A DNA stretch of 64,000 bases, from assembly GCA_965153355.1 (NCBI GenBank), contig OZ231127.1, forward strand, positions 71,486,001-71,550,000, read 5' to 3'. The stretch comes from Flaccisagitta enflata (Eukaryota > Chaetognatha > Sagittoidea > Aphragmophora). Below the pieces are notes generated by a model. That model saw nothing but the letters and a program-made list of their open reading frames with translations. It was not told where the DNA came from and made no database searches. Below, piece after piece: positions 51,274 through 61,372 of this stretch. The first letter of the stretch is position 1. Every line of letters begins with the position of its first letter. A program made the translations under genes and the position numbers.

Positions 51274-54200
51274 TTACTGGCGGAAAGACGACTTACACAG
51301 AACTAACAAGTCAATCGTCACCCCCACCATCAACAATCTCCTCCTCCACACTATCATCGTCATCACCTTCCCTTTCCAAGAGAACAACCTTCCGAATGTC
51401 GCGTCGAGCGACTGATTCGACGAAGTGCGAAGAGTGACGCGACGAATGAGGCCATCAATGCTGGGTATTGTGTCCATCACTACGGCGAGAGGCCATTGTC
51501 CACGAGGTTGAGCTTCATCCACAAGAAGGACGAGATCACCGCACTTGATTTTGCGGCGACGGGAAATCCACTTGGAACGTTTCTGGAGATCGGCAACATA
51601 CTGAGAAGTCCATTGTTTCCAGAATGAATCGATGAGAGGGCGTAGAGTGTCTTTGGACCGTCTCAGCTGGGAACCCGTGAGTGGAGTAGCAGGGAGAATG
51701 TCTGATGAGGAAACGATGGAGACGAGGCACGGATTGAGGAAATGAGCCGGAGTAAGAGGGCGAAGGTCACGCGGGTCACTTGAGAACCGCGTAATGGGAC
51801 GACGATTGACGATGCCTGCAGCAATGCAGACGACGGTGCGAAATCTTTCGATGTCCATATCGTGGGCTTGAGGGATGCCCGCGATGGTCTTCTTGACGAC
51901 GGAGACGAGCCGCTCCCAAATGCCGCCTTGATGCGGCGCTTGAGGCGGGATGAACTTCCAATCGATGCCGGATGGGTGACCCCTGTTGATGGCATCCTTC
52001 CACTCGGCGACCATGGAATGGAGCAGGTTGTTGGCACCCACAAGATTAGTGCCTTGATCGCTGATGAGGCGCTTGAGAGAGGGATAGAAAGCATGGAATC
52101 TCTGTAGTGCATCTATAAAAGTATCTGTCTCAAGATCCTTGACAACTTCCAAATGAACGGCTCTGATGCGTAAACAGCAAAACAAGACAACCCAGACTTT
52201 CTTTGTATATCTGCCTGACTTGACCTGGATAGGACCAAAAAGGTCGACGCCGGAATCCTCGAAAGGCGGAGCGACGTTGAGACGATAAGGCGGAAGCGGA
52301 GCCATCTGTTGAGCCTCTGGGCGACCATGACGACGGCGACAATCCAAGCATCGCCAGAGAACCTTCCTGACAGCTGAGCGTCCACGAAGAATCCAGAAGC
52401 GGCGACGAAGCTCCGACAGCACAAACTCAGTGCCGGAGTGACCATTGCCGACGTGACATGCGAAGATAAGATGGTTAACAAGAGGATCAGATTGAGGCAA
52501 AATCAGAGGATGCTTGACCTCCCATGCTTCTTCACACAAATTCAACCTTCCACCAACACGAAGGAAACCCTTGTTATCGACAAACGGATCAAGTTGGCGT
52601 AGTGCCGATGCTGACCTGTTGAGAACCCGTTTGATCTTCTTTGGGTCCGCTTGGGCAAGGGCTTCAACTTCCCTCGAGAAATGACGGCGTTGAACATCGA
52701 GGATAATCTTATCTTCGGCGGAGCGCATCTCGGAAGCACTGGGTAAAGATGAAAGATTATCAGCAGCCTTTACTGACGATGGTCGGATGACTCCAACAAA
52801 ACGAAGGACATATGCGACAATGCGCTTGATGGACATATAATCACTTTTCCTTCTCAGCAATGTCTCAATAAAAGATGGAGCAACGTTACTTTCCTGAGTG
52901 ACATCTTCGACGTCGGATACCCCCACCGTGGCAACGTCACCAATGGGAAGCGTCGGCCATTCAGCTTCGGGGCGCGAAAGGAACTCCGGTCCACTATGGA
53001 ACAGCTTCCAAGCGTCGTGATCACCAGGCATTGCACCACGAGAGACAACATCTGCGGGGTTCTCCGATGTCGGAACCCAGCGCCATTGCTGGGGCGGCGC
53101 ATCTGGCTGAGAAAGATGAATGCGATTGAGACGATTAGCAACAGAAACGGGATGCTTGGCCTCTTGATTGTGAATCCAATGATAAACAGTAGTGGAATCA
53201 GTGAAGAAGATCAGGCGACTTATCTGAACGTCGATGTCTTCTCGGATCTGAAGTGCAAGTTCCACTCCAGTGACAGCAGCTTGCAGCTCGAGACGAGGGA
53301 TATTCTGGCCAACATCAACGTTTGTCTCCTTGGTCGGCGACACGCGGGACTTGGCCGCGACCCAGGAAATTCTGCCATTCTCGTCGAGGAAGAAAGCGAC
53401 GCAACCATAACCAACCAGCGAAGCGTCTGTGAAGATGAGAAGAATGACCTGCTGCTTGCGGTCTGTTAAAGCAAAGGAACGACGGATGGATAATGTGTGA
53501 AGTTCATCAAACCCATCAACCCATTTTTGAATGGGTACCTGATATTTGTCTGACACAGGATCATTCCAATTGACTTTCTCATTGCAGAGCTGCTGATTGA
53601 TCTTCTTACCAAGAAGGACGAAAGGGGCGACGAATCCAATAGGGTCAAAGATACCCATGACGAGAGATAGCATCATCCTTCGGTTGTAGATAACACCATC
53701 AGGACCCCCACCTGGTTTCTGGGGAGCTTTTACCCGGAAAACATCTTCTTCTGGGCTGTAGAGGACGCCAAGGACAGACGTCTCCGGCAGAGGACCACTG
53801 GTGTCCTTAAATCCTTTGGCTCTCAACTCCTCAGGAATAGCCGCCAAAGCTGTACGAGAATTAGATACAAATTTTGTTAAAGGAAATCCACCAAGTCTAC
53901 AAAGCTCAATCAAACCTTGTATCAGGGCTGCAAGTGATGACTCGCTTGTGGCCGATGTTGGAATGTCATCGACGTAGGCGCGACGGATTGCCTCGATGAC
54001 ATCTTCTGGTAATTCATTGACATGATCATCGGCGTTGCGATTGAGGGCAAAGGACGAAAGAGACGTGGAACAGGAGGATCCGAAGATGTTGACGAGCATC
54101 CGCAAACATTCCAGCACATCCTCGCGACCAGCGACCCAGCAATAGAAGCGAAGAGCATCTTGATCCTCAGGTGGGACTCGAACCTGATGGAAAGCGGCGG

Positions 54201-57200
54201 TGATATCACCGGCAGCGAAATAATCAAAACGACAGGAGTTTTGTAAAGCATTGAAAATGGTAATCAATGAGCCCTCACCAGTGAGCAGTAATGAATTCAA
54301 ACTAACGCCATTACTCAAGGCGGCGCCATCAAGGCAAAATCGATACTTGCCCTTCCGTTGGGACAAGACACCTGGAAGGTACCATACTGGTCCAGACGAA
54401 ACTTCAGGATTAGGCACAACTTCAGCCCATCCATTGTCCAGGAGCTTCTGGACAGAATCTTCAACAATCCTCTTCAACTCAGGAGAGCTTGACAGCCTTT
54501 TCTCCATCTTGAGCGTACGAGTACGAGCAGTCAATTCAGACGCATCACTTGGCATAATTGACTGAATAACAGGCCTATCATATTTCCACAGAAGAGGCAA
54601 TTCATAATGACCATCCTTGAACCTCCATGACGATTCCATGATCTCACGTGCACGTTGGTCCTCTTGAGATGGAGCAACCTTGGATGAAGTGGGTTCCACG
54701 AAGTCGGCCTTGTAGGACTTCTCCAGCTGTTCGTTGAGGCGTTGGCCCTCATCCATGGTAACGAAGGCAGAATGGACGAATTTTGACGAGGAATGGGAAA
54801 CCGGCCCTGCAATCCCCCAGCCGAATAAATTTCGGACTGCGACAGGCGACGAGTGATCTCGATGACGATCCTCGAAGTGGGTAAAGAAATAAGCAAGATC
54901 AGTGCCCGCAAGAATGTTGACCTGATCATCAGGCAACTCAATGATATCCACATCAGACATATAATCAAATTGGCGGACATGGACCTGGCGGGCGATTTGC
55001 GACGAATGAACTGGTAAGGAATCCACCACGAAAACTTCAATTTCTTCGGTCACGACATTTGGGTCCACCAAGGATCGAAGGGAGATTGTGGCGATATCTC
55101 TCTGGCCACTGGAGCACGTCCCGAGACCACGCAAGGTTACACTTTGTCTTCTTGTCCTGAGGCGAAGATGTTTTTGGAAAGCGCGAGTGATTAAAGTACG
55201 ATTACTGCCGGTATCATACAGACAATAGGCATCAACAGCATTGCCATTCGAAAATTCAACTTTAGTGGCAAAGATAGGACGAAAGCAAGAATTAATCCCT
55301 GAGTCCATTGTAGATACATCGACCTGCGAAGTAGTTGGAGGTGTGACCGAAACTTCTTGGGCAGATGATGTTGAAAGTTGCTGCAGCCGACTTTGAACGT
55401 TGGAAGGCCCGGCCATTTTACCGGCCGCGACTCCGGAAGCCGGACTGGAGACCGGACTTGAGAGACTCCAGGCAGAACTTGAGGCCTGATTAGCTGGGAA
55501 AGAACCATGAAGAAGGGTATTATGTCGAGTCCCAGAACAAATAAGGCATTGAATTTTCTCAGGACAACTAGAGGACATATGATCTTTCGAAAAGCAACGA
55601 AAGCATAAACGATTTTTCATGAGAAACTGTCGCCTTTCCTCAACTGACAATTGACTGAACAAGGGACAAATGTCCACAAGATGAGCACCACCACAGAATA
55701 TGCACAGATGACCTGACTGTGTAGTCTGACGATTCCACTGGCTGCTTGAGGAACCCCAGAATGGTAGAGACAATGGCTGCTGCTGTTGCTGTAGAAGCTT
55801 CTTGTTAAACTTCTGAGACGACGAGTTGGCCTCGATAGCGGCCACATTGGCCTTGGGAGCAGAAACCTGAGAACTAGAAGGAATAGATGAAGGCTTGCCA
55901 ACAGTTCTGTTGGTTGAGTAGGATGGCGCGACCATTTTACCGGCCTGGGCCCCCGCGGTTGGCTTCTGTCCTGAGGAGGATGGAAAGGAAGAGGATGAGG
56001 AAGCAGCCTTAGGCTCCATAAGAGATCCCATACCATAAGTGCGATTTAATGAGGAATACCAATCCTTCAGAAATTTGACCAAAAAATCCACATTGACAGC
56101 TTCTCCACTGTCCTCAGCCTTGGCAGAGGCAGCCGAAAACTTACGCTTCATGACTGAACCAAACCGCTTCTTGACAATGCATAGAACGGTGGCATCAAGA
56201 GCTAAGAAAGAATCATCCATAGTGGCCCGAGCTAAAGCGACCATACTCTGAACCTCATGTAGGAGACCCTTGACGCTGTCTGAATTGTTTGGGACCACTT
56301 CCTTACCCTCAACAATCTTGGCCAAATTGACCTGAGAATTGCCAGTTTTCTTGCCAAAGTAAAACTTAAGCTCAGCTAAGGCCTGATTGAGAGCAGATTC
56401 CTTGTCATCCAAATAGATGAAATTTCCAACAATTGTTGCAGCCTCACTTTTTGTGCGTGCTTGAAGTTCGACAAATTTGTCCTCAGCTGTGAGGCCCTTA
56501 ATGTCGAGTACCTCGGATTTGAACTTGTTCTGGAAGCGTACGTATGCAGTGTGGCCCGTGTCTAGCTTTTCCGCTTCAGAAGGGGATGAGAATTTCAGTC
56601 TTTGTCCACCAAGCAGTTGCGACAAATCACCGACCGATGAGGGAGGATTGACGTTGACCAAAGAGGCAGGCGGCGTCGGCGCGGCGGCAGCAGTAGCTGA
56701 AACTGACGGGGGAGAAATTACAGAGGATGAACCAGGCGCAGTAAAATCAAACTCAGGCAATTTATCGGAAGCAAGGCCATCATCAAGGGCTTTTTTCAAA
56801 ACAGCCCGTCTTTTTAATTTTGCTTGATGAGCAAGCTCTAACTGTTTCATCTCAGCTTCGTCACTTAATTCCTCCAATTCCATCTTAACCTTAAGAAGAT
56901 GAGTTACTTCGGCGACGGCGGCTGCATCTTTCTGCTGTTGGGCAGCGGCAGCATTAGCGGCGGCGATCTCCTCCGGCGTAGGCATGGTGAGACTGGAAGA
57001 CGATTCGAATGACGTAGACTCAGACGAAGCACTTGAAATACGCGATTCCGATTGAGCGCGAGAACGGGACCTGCTTCGCGCCCGAGTGAGGCCACGACGA
57101 TGACGGGGATGAAATGTACGCTTCTTCGCCGCTAAAATATACTCCTGCTGCTCAGGAGTGAAAAGAGAGAGACCAGAATAAAGGGTGAGACCGGACAGTA

Positions 57201-57342
57201 GTTCATTCAAAAGAGACACAAAAGTAGATTGACATTCCTCGATGTCTTCATCGGGACCCTCTTCTCCATTTATAAAACGCAACAGTCTTTCATTTACTTG
57301 TACAAATTGAGTGTATTTACTTTCTATTTCTGAACGTCGCAT
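51274..57342 (-). CDS. gag-pol: BEL/Pao retrotransposon gag-pol polyprotein, 2022 residues, near-intact
   Basis: A single frame for gag and pol, as usual in BEL/Pao. Gag has an acidic N-terminus, an Arg/Ser-rich patch (85-100), a long helical region (120-190) and a core at about 255-435. Zinc knuckles are C547-C550-H554-C559 and C580-C583-H588-C593, with a further Cys pair at 599/602. The aspartic protease carries DTG at 710-712. Reverse transcriptase has D1046 (AAGDITAAFHQ) and YVDD at 1123-1126. RNase H has D1306, E1352, D1382 and D1431. Integrase has H1630, H1635, C1665, C1668 and the D1700, D1762, E1810 triad, followed by the C-terminal domain typical of this superfamily (about 1900-1978). 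No envelope gene is present. After residue 1979 a 1-base deletion (near 51403) replaces the C-terminus seen in copy 1 with an unrelated tail of about 43 residues. All catalytic residues lie upstream of it. The start is the first Met, conserved in copy 1. Confidence 0.96.
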   Translation of the reverse strand: MRRSEIESKYTQFVQVNERLLRFINGEEGPDEDIEECQSTFVSLLNELLSGLTLYSGLSLFTPEQQEYILAAKKRTFHPRHRRGLTRARSRSRSRAQSESRISSASSESTSFESSSSLTMPTPEEIAAANAAAAQQQKDAAAVAEVTHLLKVKMELEELSDEAEMKQLELAHQAKLKRRAVLKKALDDGLASDKLPEFDFTAPGSSSVISPPSVSATAAAAPTPPASLVNVNPPSSVGDLSQLLGGQRLKFSSPSEAEKLDTGHTAYVRFQNKFKSEVLDIKGLTAEDKFVELQARTKSEAATIVGNFIYLDDKESALNQALAELKFYFGKKTGNSQVNLAKIVEGKEVVPNNSDSVKGLLHEVQSMVALARATMDDSFLALDATVLCIVKKRFGSVMKRKFSAASAKAEDSGEAVNVDFLVKFLKDWYSSLNRTYGMGSLMEPKAASSSSSFPSSSGQKPTAGAQAGKMVAPSYSTNRTVGKPSSIPSSSQVSAPKANVAAIEANSSSQKFNKKLLQQQQQPLSLPFWGSSSSQWNRQTTQSGHLCIFCGGAHLVDICPLFSQLSVEERRQFLMKNRLCFRCFSKDHMSSSCPEKIQCLICSGTRHNTLLHGSFPANQASSSAWSLSSPVSSPASGVAAGKMAGPSNVQSRLQQLSTSSAQEVSVTPPTTSQVDVSTMDSGINSCFRPIFATKVEFSNGNAVDAYCLYDTGSNRTLITRAFQKHLRLRTRRQSVTLRGLGTCSSGQRDIATISLRSLVDPNVVTEEIEVFVVDSLPVHSSQIARQVHVRQFDYMSDVDIIELPDDQVNILAGTDLAYFFTHFEDRHRDHSSPVAVRNLFGWGIAGPVSHSSSKFVHSAFVTMDEGQRLNEQLEKSYKADFVEPTSSKVAPSQEDQRAREIMESSWRFKDGHYELPLLWKYDRPVIQSIMPSDASELTARTRTLKMEKRLSSSPELKRIVEDSVQKLLDNGWAEVVPNPEVSSGPVWYLPGVLSQRKGKYRFCLDGAALSNGVSLNSLLLTGEGSLITIFNALQNSCRFDYFAAGDITAAFHQVRVPPEDQDALRFYCWVAGREDVLECLRMLVNIFGSSCSTSLSSFALNRNADDHVNELPEDVIEAIRRAYVDDIPTSATSESSLAALIQGLIELCRLGGFPLTKFVSNSRTALAAIPEELRAKGFKDTSGPLPETSVLGVLYSPEEDVFRVKAPQKPGGGPDGVIYNRRMMLSLVMGIFDPIGFVAPFVLLGKKINQQLCNEKVNWNDPVSDKYQVPIQKWVDGFDELHTLSIRRSFALTDRKQQVILLIFTDASLVGYGCVAFFLDENGRISWVAAKSRVSPTKETNVDVGQNIPRLELQAAVTGVELALQIREDIDVQISRLIFFTDSTTVYHWIHNQEAKHPVSVANRLNRIHLSQPDAPPQQWRWVPTSENPADVVSRGAMPGDHDAWKLFHSGPEFLSRPEAEWPTLPIGDVATVGVSDVEDVTQESNVAPSFIETLLRRKSDYMSIKRIVAYVLRFVGVIRPSSVKAADNLSSLPSASEMRSAEDKIILDVQRRHFSREVEALAQADPKKIKRVLNRSASALRQLDPFVDNKGFLRVGGRLNLCEEAWEVKHPLILPQSDPLVNHLIFACHVGNGHSGTEFVLSELRRRFWILRGRSAVRKVLWRCLDCRRRHGRPEAQQMAPLPPYRLNVAPPFEDSGVDLFGPIQVKSGRYTKKVWVVLFCCLRIRAVHLEVVKDLETDTFIDALQRFHAFYPSLKRLISDQGTNLVGANNLLHSMVAEWKDAINRGHPSGIDWKFIPPQAPHQGGIWERLVSVVKKTIAGIPQAHDMDIERFRTVVCIAAGIVNRRPITRFSSDPRDLRPLTPAHFLNPCLVSIVSSSDILPATPLTGSQLRRSKDTLRPLIDSFWKQWTSQYVADLQKRSKWISRRRKIKCGDLVLLVDEAQPRGQWPLAVVMDTIPSIDGLIRRVTLRTSSNQSLDATFGRLFSWKGKVMTMIVWRRRLLMVGVTIDLLVLCKSSFRQ

Positions 57343-57918
57343 ACTATTATTACTTAACTTTTGAAACGTCCTTTTTTCTGAGTGTTGTCTGCACTAGGAC
57401 GAAGGCTTGAGAATCAAATCGTTGACGTCTGGGCTTTCCCCAAGTTGACAACGCAAATTCGAACTTGAATCCACCTTATCCTGAGAGGGAGAGATAGAGA
57501 CATGAAACTTAAAGACGATCTGGTCTCAACTGAATCTGGTGTGAGCAGAGGAGTGAGGGTGCGTGTTATTCAATTGGGAGGAGGAAGAGGACAGACTCCG
57601 TCTGAGAACGAGATAGAAACGAAGCAGGAATAACTTTGTCTGGGAAACGAAGCAGTAAACTTATCTTTTAAGTAACGCCGGGTTACGATGAGGGTGACGG
57701 TCCAATGCGGCGACAGAAAAGGATGACTCCTTCGCAAGTGACGCCCGGACCGAAGCGGAGCGATGCGGTGGCGGCTTGTGAGACCGCCGGAGACGAAACG
57801 AAGTGGTAGAAGGGGAGGCGGCGGTGGGAGCGACTCGTGACGATGAAGTGGCGCCCGTACCGAAGCGATGTTGAGAGACGTCCACGTATTCACGATGAGG
57901 TTGCGGGATTGTATTGAC
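57343..57918 (-). other. Leader between LTR 3 and gag, copy 2
   Basis: About 576 bp, nearly identical to 49921-50495. A 1-base difference (GCCGGGTTACG versus GCCGGTTACG near 57680) shifts the small upstream frames, which argues against their being coding. Confidence 0.7.
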
Positions 57919-58490
57919 TATAGAAATCGTTAGTCCAAAAAAAGCGTGATAGCTAATGGCAGTCGGAGAACTAATTCTTTCCAGCTAATGATCGAAGACG
58001 TGATGAGCATAAAAGGGCATTTATTGCAACCGAAGATGAATCGTCAATACTGATAAAAGAGAAAAGAGAGAGGGACAAAATATAAGTTAAACGACAAACT
58101 TAAATATGACTGAAACACGACTGAAATACAACTCAATACGATCAAAATAGAACTCAAACGCAATAGCAATAATAATTCAAATATTACTAACCAATGTTCC
58201 GGACGGGGATCGATGACGACTGCGATACGACAACGTGAGCAAACGAATTTAAACGATAGCGATAATGACAACAACCACAACAACAACTAAGAGACAGCCA
58301 AAGAGAGGACACGGTCTACGAGATTCATGACGACTAACGACTCGGCTAACGGTTGACAAATCAGAGGACGAGGTAAGGGACACGATAAACAACGAGGGTA
58401 AGTTAGGGCAAAACGTAAGGGGAAACGAGATAGGGAAGGGCAACGCGGATAGGATATGACGCGTACAAAATAGGACGTGAATAAGTGACA
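57919..58490 (-). repeat. BEL/Pao LTR 3 (572 bp), 5' LTR of the array
   Basis: In element orientation it starts TGTCACTTATTCACG directly against the GA repeat at 58491. The candidate AATAAA is the complement of 58020-58025. Transcription of the intact-looking body should start in this LTR and run leftwards. Confidence 0.95.
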
Positions 58491-58507
58491 GAGAGAGAGA
58501 GAGAGAG
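58491..58507. repeat. (GA)n remnant on the far side of the retrotransposon
   Basis: Eight GA units and a G, matching the microsatellite at 42994-43077. A 4-6 bp target duplication of GAGAG type would be hidden in the repeat. Confidence 0.85.
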
Positions 58508-58686
58508 TAACCTTGGCGTCATAAAAAATGGCGGATTTTTAAAACCAATTTTAACCATCTTAATTTAAGAGAAACTAAGGAAAATTGGTGATGGTTGGAA
58601 AGCTCTTTGAAAGATCTTTCATTTGAGTCGTGTCTGGACATAGCGGTTCAAACCGTTTAGAAATTACAGAGATTCAAAGAAAACCT

Positions 58687-58890
58687 CTATTTTTAGTCGC
58701 GTGCTACGCGACTCTACAACCCGCTTTGTCCGTCCGTCCGTCTGTTGGTCCGTCCGTCCGTCACACTTTACTTTTTTTGGGTTTTTGCGGTCTTTGGCCT
58801 TACTGCTCCTGCCCAAATGATGGAGTGGCCTTAAATATGGCCCCTGCCCACCCGCACGCGACTTCGGTAGCCCTTTATCCGGCCTTGTTT
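58687..58890 (-). repeat. Covarying-hairpin dispersed repeat, nested copy
   Basis: On the minus strand it starts AAACAAGGCCGGATAAAGGG, carries the 5' arm AGTCGCGTGC (complement of 58854-58863), GGTGGGCAGGGGCCATATTT, CATTTGGGCAGGAGCAGTAA, a GGACGGACGG tract and CAAAGCGGGTTGTAG. The hairpin AGTCGCGTAGCACGCGACT (complement of 58695-58713) and AAAAAT end it. It is one of the best-preserved copies. Confidence 0.85.
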
Positions 58891-58891
58891 T

Positions 58892-59487
58892 ACCCTTACG
58901 GTGTGTCATTAAAAAAAGTCTGCTAATAATTTCATTTTTACCAAAATGATAGAAGATTTTGTCCGATTGCCTTCAAATTTTCAGTGATGTCTAAACTGTG
59001 TGTCTACTGATACCGGTTCAATTTTTGTGAGAATCGGAAATTTTTTACTATGGTTTTTGCATGTTCCTTTACTAACCCTCATCCAAATTCTTGAAAAATG
59101 ATGCAATTTTAAAAAAACTTGTTAATTTCTGAATTATTTGAGCTCACACCCAGTTTACTTCATTGGGAGAGGGCCATTAATATAGAACTTTGAAAGCACT
59201 CTAAAACTGTCATAGATTTTTCACAATTTTAACCATAAATTCATGAACAAAACGCTTAAGAAAATCCAATCACTGATTCTTTCAAACTACAGTTTTGCAA
59301 ACCAACATTAAAATCTTTCGCATGGTGAAAATGATAGTAAAAGTTGTCCGATTTAAATGAAATTTTAGGAGCTGTTAAAGGCAGGTATGTTGTACCAACA
59401 TATCAAATTTTATCTTAATCGGATAAGGTTAAGTACGGTTTTTAAGAGATTATGTTTATGTTATGATTGCTGACACACCGTAAGGGT
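58892..59487. mobile_element. Inner inverted-repeat element, 596 bp
   Basis: ACCCTTACGGTGTGTCA (58892-58908) is perfectly inverted at 59471-59487. The flank is TA-like on the left and TG on the right. It sits inside the larger element, directly next to the hairpin-family copy. The interior is AT-rich and has no coding potential. Confidence 0.75.
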
Positions 59488-59679
59488 GAAAAAAGAGAAG
59501 CGTTTTTCAAATTGATGTAGCTTCTAAACCATTTAAGCGACAATGTTGCGACACAACTCAAATGAAAGATCTCTCGAAGAGCTTTCTAGACATCACCAAC
59601 TTTCCTTAGTTTCTCTCAAATTAAGTTTGTTAAAATAGGTTTTAAAAATCCGCCATTTTTTATGACGCCAAGGTTATGA

Positions 59680-60343
59680 CAGGAAGTTATTTGTGATTTT
59701 TGCTTAGGAGGCTCTTATTTACGAAAGAAATAGAAGAGAAATAAACTTTATACAAAAAAAAATTATCGGTTTAGGCGTATGGATTTGAGTGATAGGTGAC
59801 ATTGAAGAATGGAGGGAATTAGGAGAGATGGGGCAGAGTTTGAGGTACCTGAGATAAAATGGTCAGTTTAGAACTTAGGGAATAAAGATTCTTTACAGAG
59901 TGGGGTAAAAAAGATTACCAGGCGGGGTAGAATGTGGTTAAGTGACGTTGCTATAACAGTGACTATCATGTCTATCTAGTCATTACTAGTGATCACGAAG
60001 CTTAACCTTGAGGTTCTGGAGGAAGGGGGGTGAATGGAGCTACATCTTTAAGCATAATTAAAGAGAAGGAAACAACCAATCAAGCAAAAAAAAATCTAAA
60101 ATACATGACAAACGAATGTGTAGGGTAAACATAAAATGGACTAACATCAAACAAGGAAGGAGTCAGAGATTCTGGAAGGAAAAAAGTCTGAAGGAAAGAA
60201 TGATTCAAAAGAGCGAAAAAAGGAATAAAAAAACAGGGAGTTTTCAGAAGAGTGTGGAGCGGGGGGGGGGGAGAAGGAGTGTAAAATTGGGTAATGATTC
60301 CATTTCCTTTCTTTTTTCCCCACACAAAGTTTGATTCTTGGCA

Positions 60344-60344
<1 letters not shown>
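59680..60344. other. Non-coding stretch without recognisable gene
   Basis: Mixed, purine-biased sequence with a G10 run near 60260. No gene is seen. Confidence 0.5.

Positions 60345-60400
<56 letters not shown>
60345..60400. repeat. (CT)n microsatellite
   Basis: About 25 CT units. Confidence 0.95.
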
Positions 60401-60403
<3 letters not shown>

Positions 60404-60837
60404 CAAATATGGTGCGGTTCCCGCGAGAGAGTCTGGGAAGAACGATTGTAAGGCTACCACTTTTTCCAGTGGCGAGCCTTTTGGATTCTATTTTCTAGGA
60501 CAAGCAGACCTTAAAAATCGAAGGCGCGCACACTGCGCCAGTTTTGATAGCAACCTTAACAACTGTTGTCTCGCACACTTCTTTTTAGACAAGTGAAACA
60601 ATATCTCTTATTATACCCAAACTGAAAAAAATATGGAAGAGGGCCTTGTCAGCATCACTCCCGTAACTCAATACATCAGTCGGGTGTGTCAATAAACAAA
60701 AGGTTTTTTGATCAGATCATCATCATCAGGGAGTGTTAGGACATTAATGCAAAGACACATACTGTTTTTGTTTTTTTTTTAAATTTCATTCATCTTCTAT
60801 TTTTTTTTCTAAATCCCTATTTAGCCCCTAATTTGTA
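60401..60837. other. Non-coding stretch without recognisable gene
   Basis: Mixed sequence with T-rich patches near 60770 and 60800. No gene is seen. Confidence 0.5.
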
Positions 60838-60839
60838 TA

Positions 60840-61274
60840 CACTTTTTTTTTTATATAAGAGACAGCTTTTTTGAACTCAGCCTGGGTGTTCTTAAATTTT
60901 CGTCTGTTTTCAGCTTGAAATTCTCTTAAAGTGTTCTTAATTTGTTCGATGTTCATAAATGTCTAAATTTTATAGAAATACCTTATTTAGAGCAGTTATA
61001 TCTTAAACTTGATAATTGTTATATCTTTTTTAATATAATGCCTGATTTCAAAGGCAAACTAAGAAAAGAAATTATTTTTAAAGATAAACAACCTAAATTT
61101 CTGAAAAATTTGAATTAAATTCATTTTTTAGATAAGAAACTTGAAAAAAATTGTTTTTAAAAATGGCCAAAGCTGAATCTCAGCCTGGGCATTCTCTTAT
61201 TTTGTTCTTAAAATTTCGGCAAATTTCAGGCTCATGTCTCTTATAAACTGGTCTCTTATAAAAAAAAAAAAGTG
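60840..61274. mobile_element. TA-flanked inverted-repeat element, 435 bp (CACT family)
   Basis: CACTTTTTTTTTTATATAAG-type left end and its complement CTTATAAAA...AAGTG at the right, flanked by TA (60838-60839 and 61275-61276). Length, termini and the repeated GTTCTTAA / GCCTGGG-TTCTT interior resemble the element at 11416-11842. Confidence 0.75.
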
Positions 61275-61372
61275 TATTGCAGTGCAACTGGTTTTGCACC
61301 TGGATTATTGATGATAAGGAAAAAAATCAAAACCCATTGGTTTTCTTATTCCTTATACTGTGAACAAGGTCA

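Larger units (their letters stand above)
58510..59674. mobile_element. TA-flanked element with about 180-bp terminal inverted repeats (outer)
   Basis: ACCTTGGCGTCATAAAAAAT, then GGCGGATTTTTAAAACC, at the left is inverted at 59636-59674, and the imperfect pairing continues inwards for about 180 bp (GAAAGATC-TTCATTTGAG and neighbours). TA flanks both ends (58508-58509 and 59675-59676). A hairpin-family copy and a second inverted-repeat element fill its middle. No transposase frame is seen. Confidence 0.8.
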
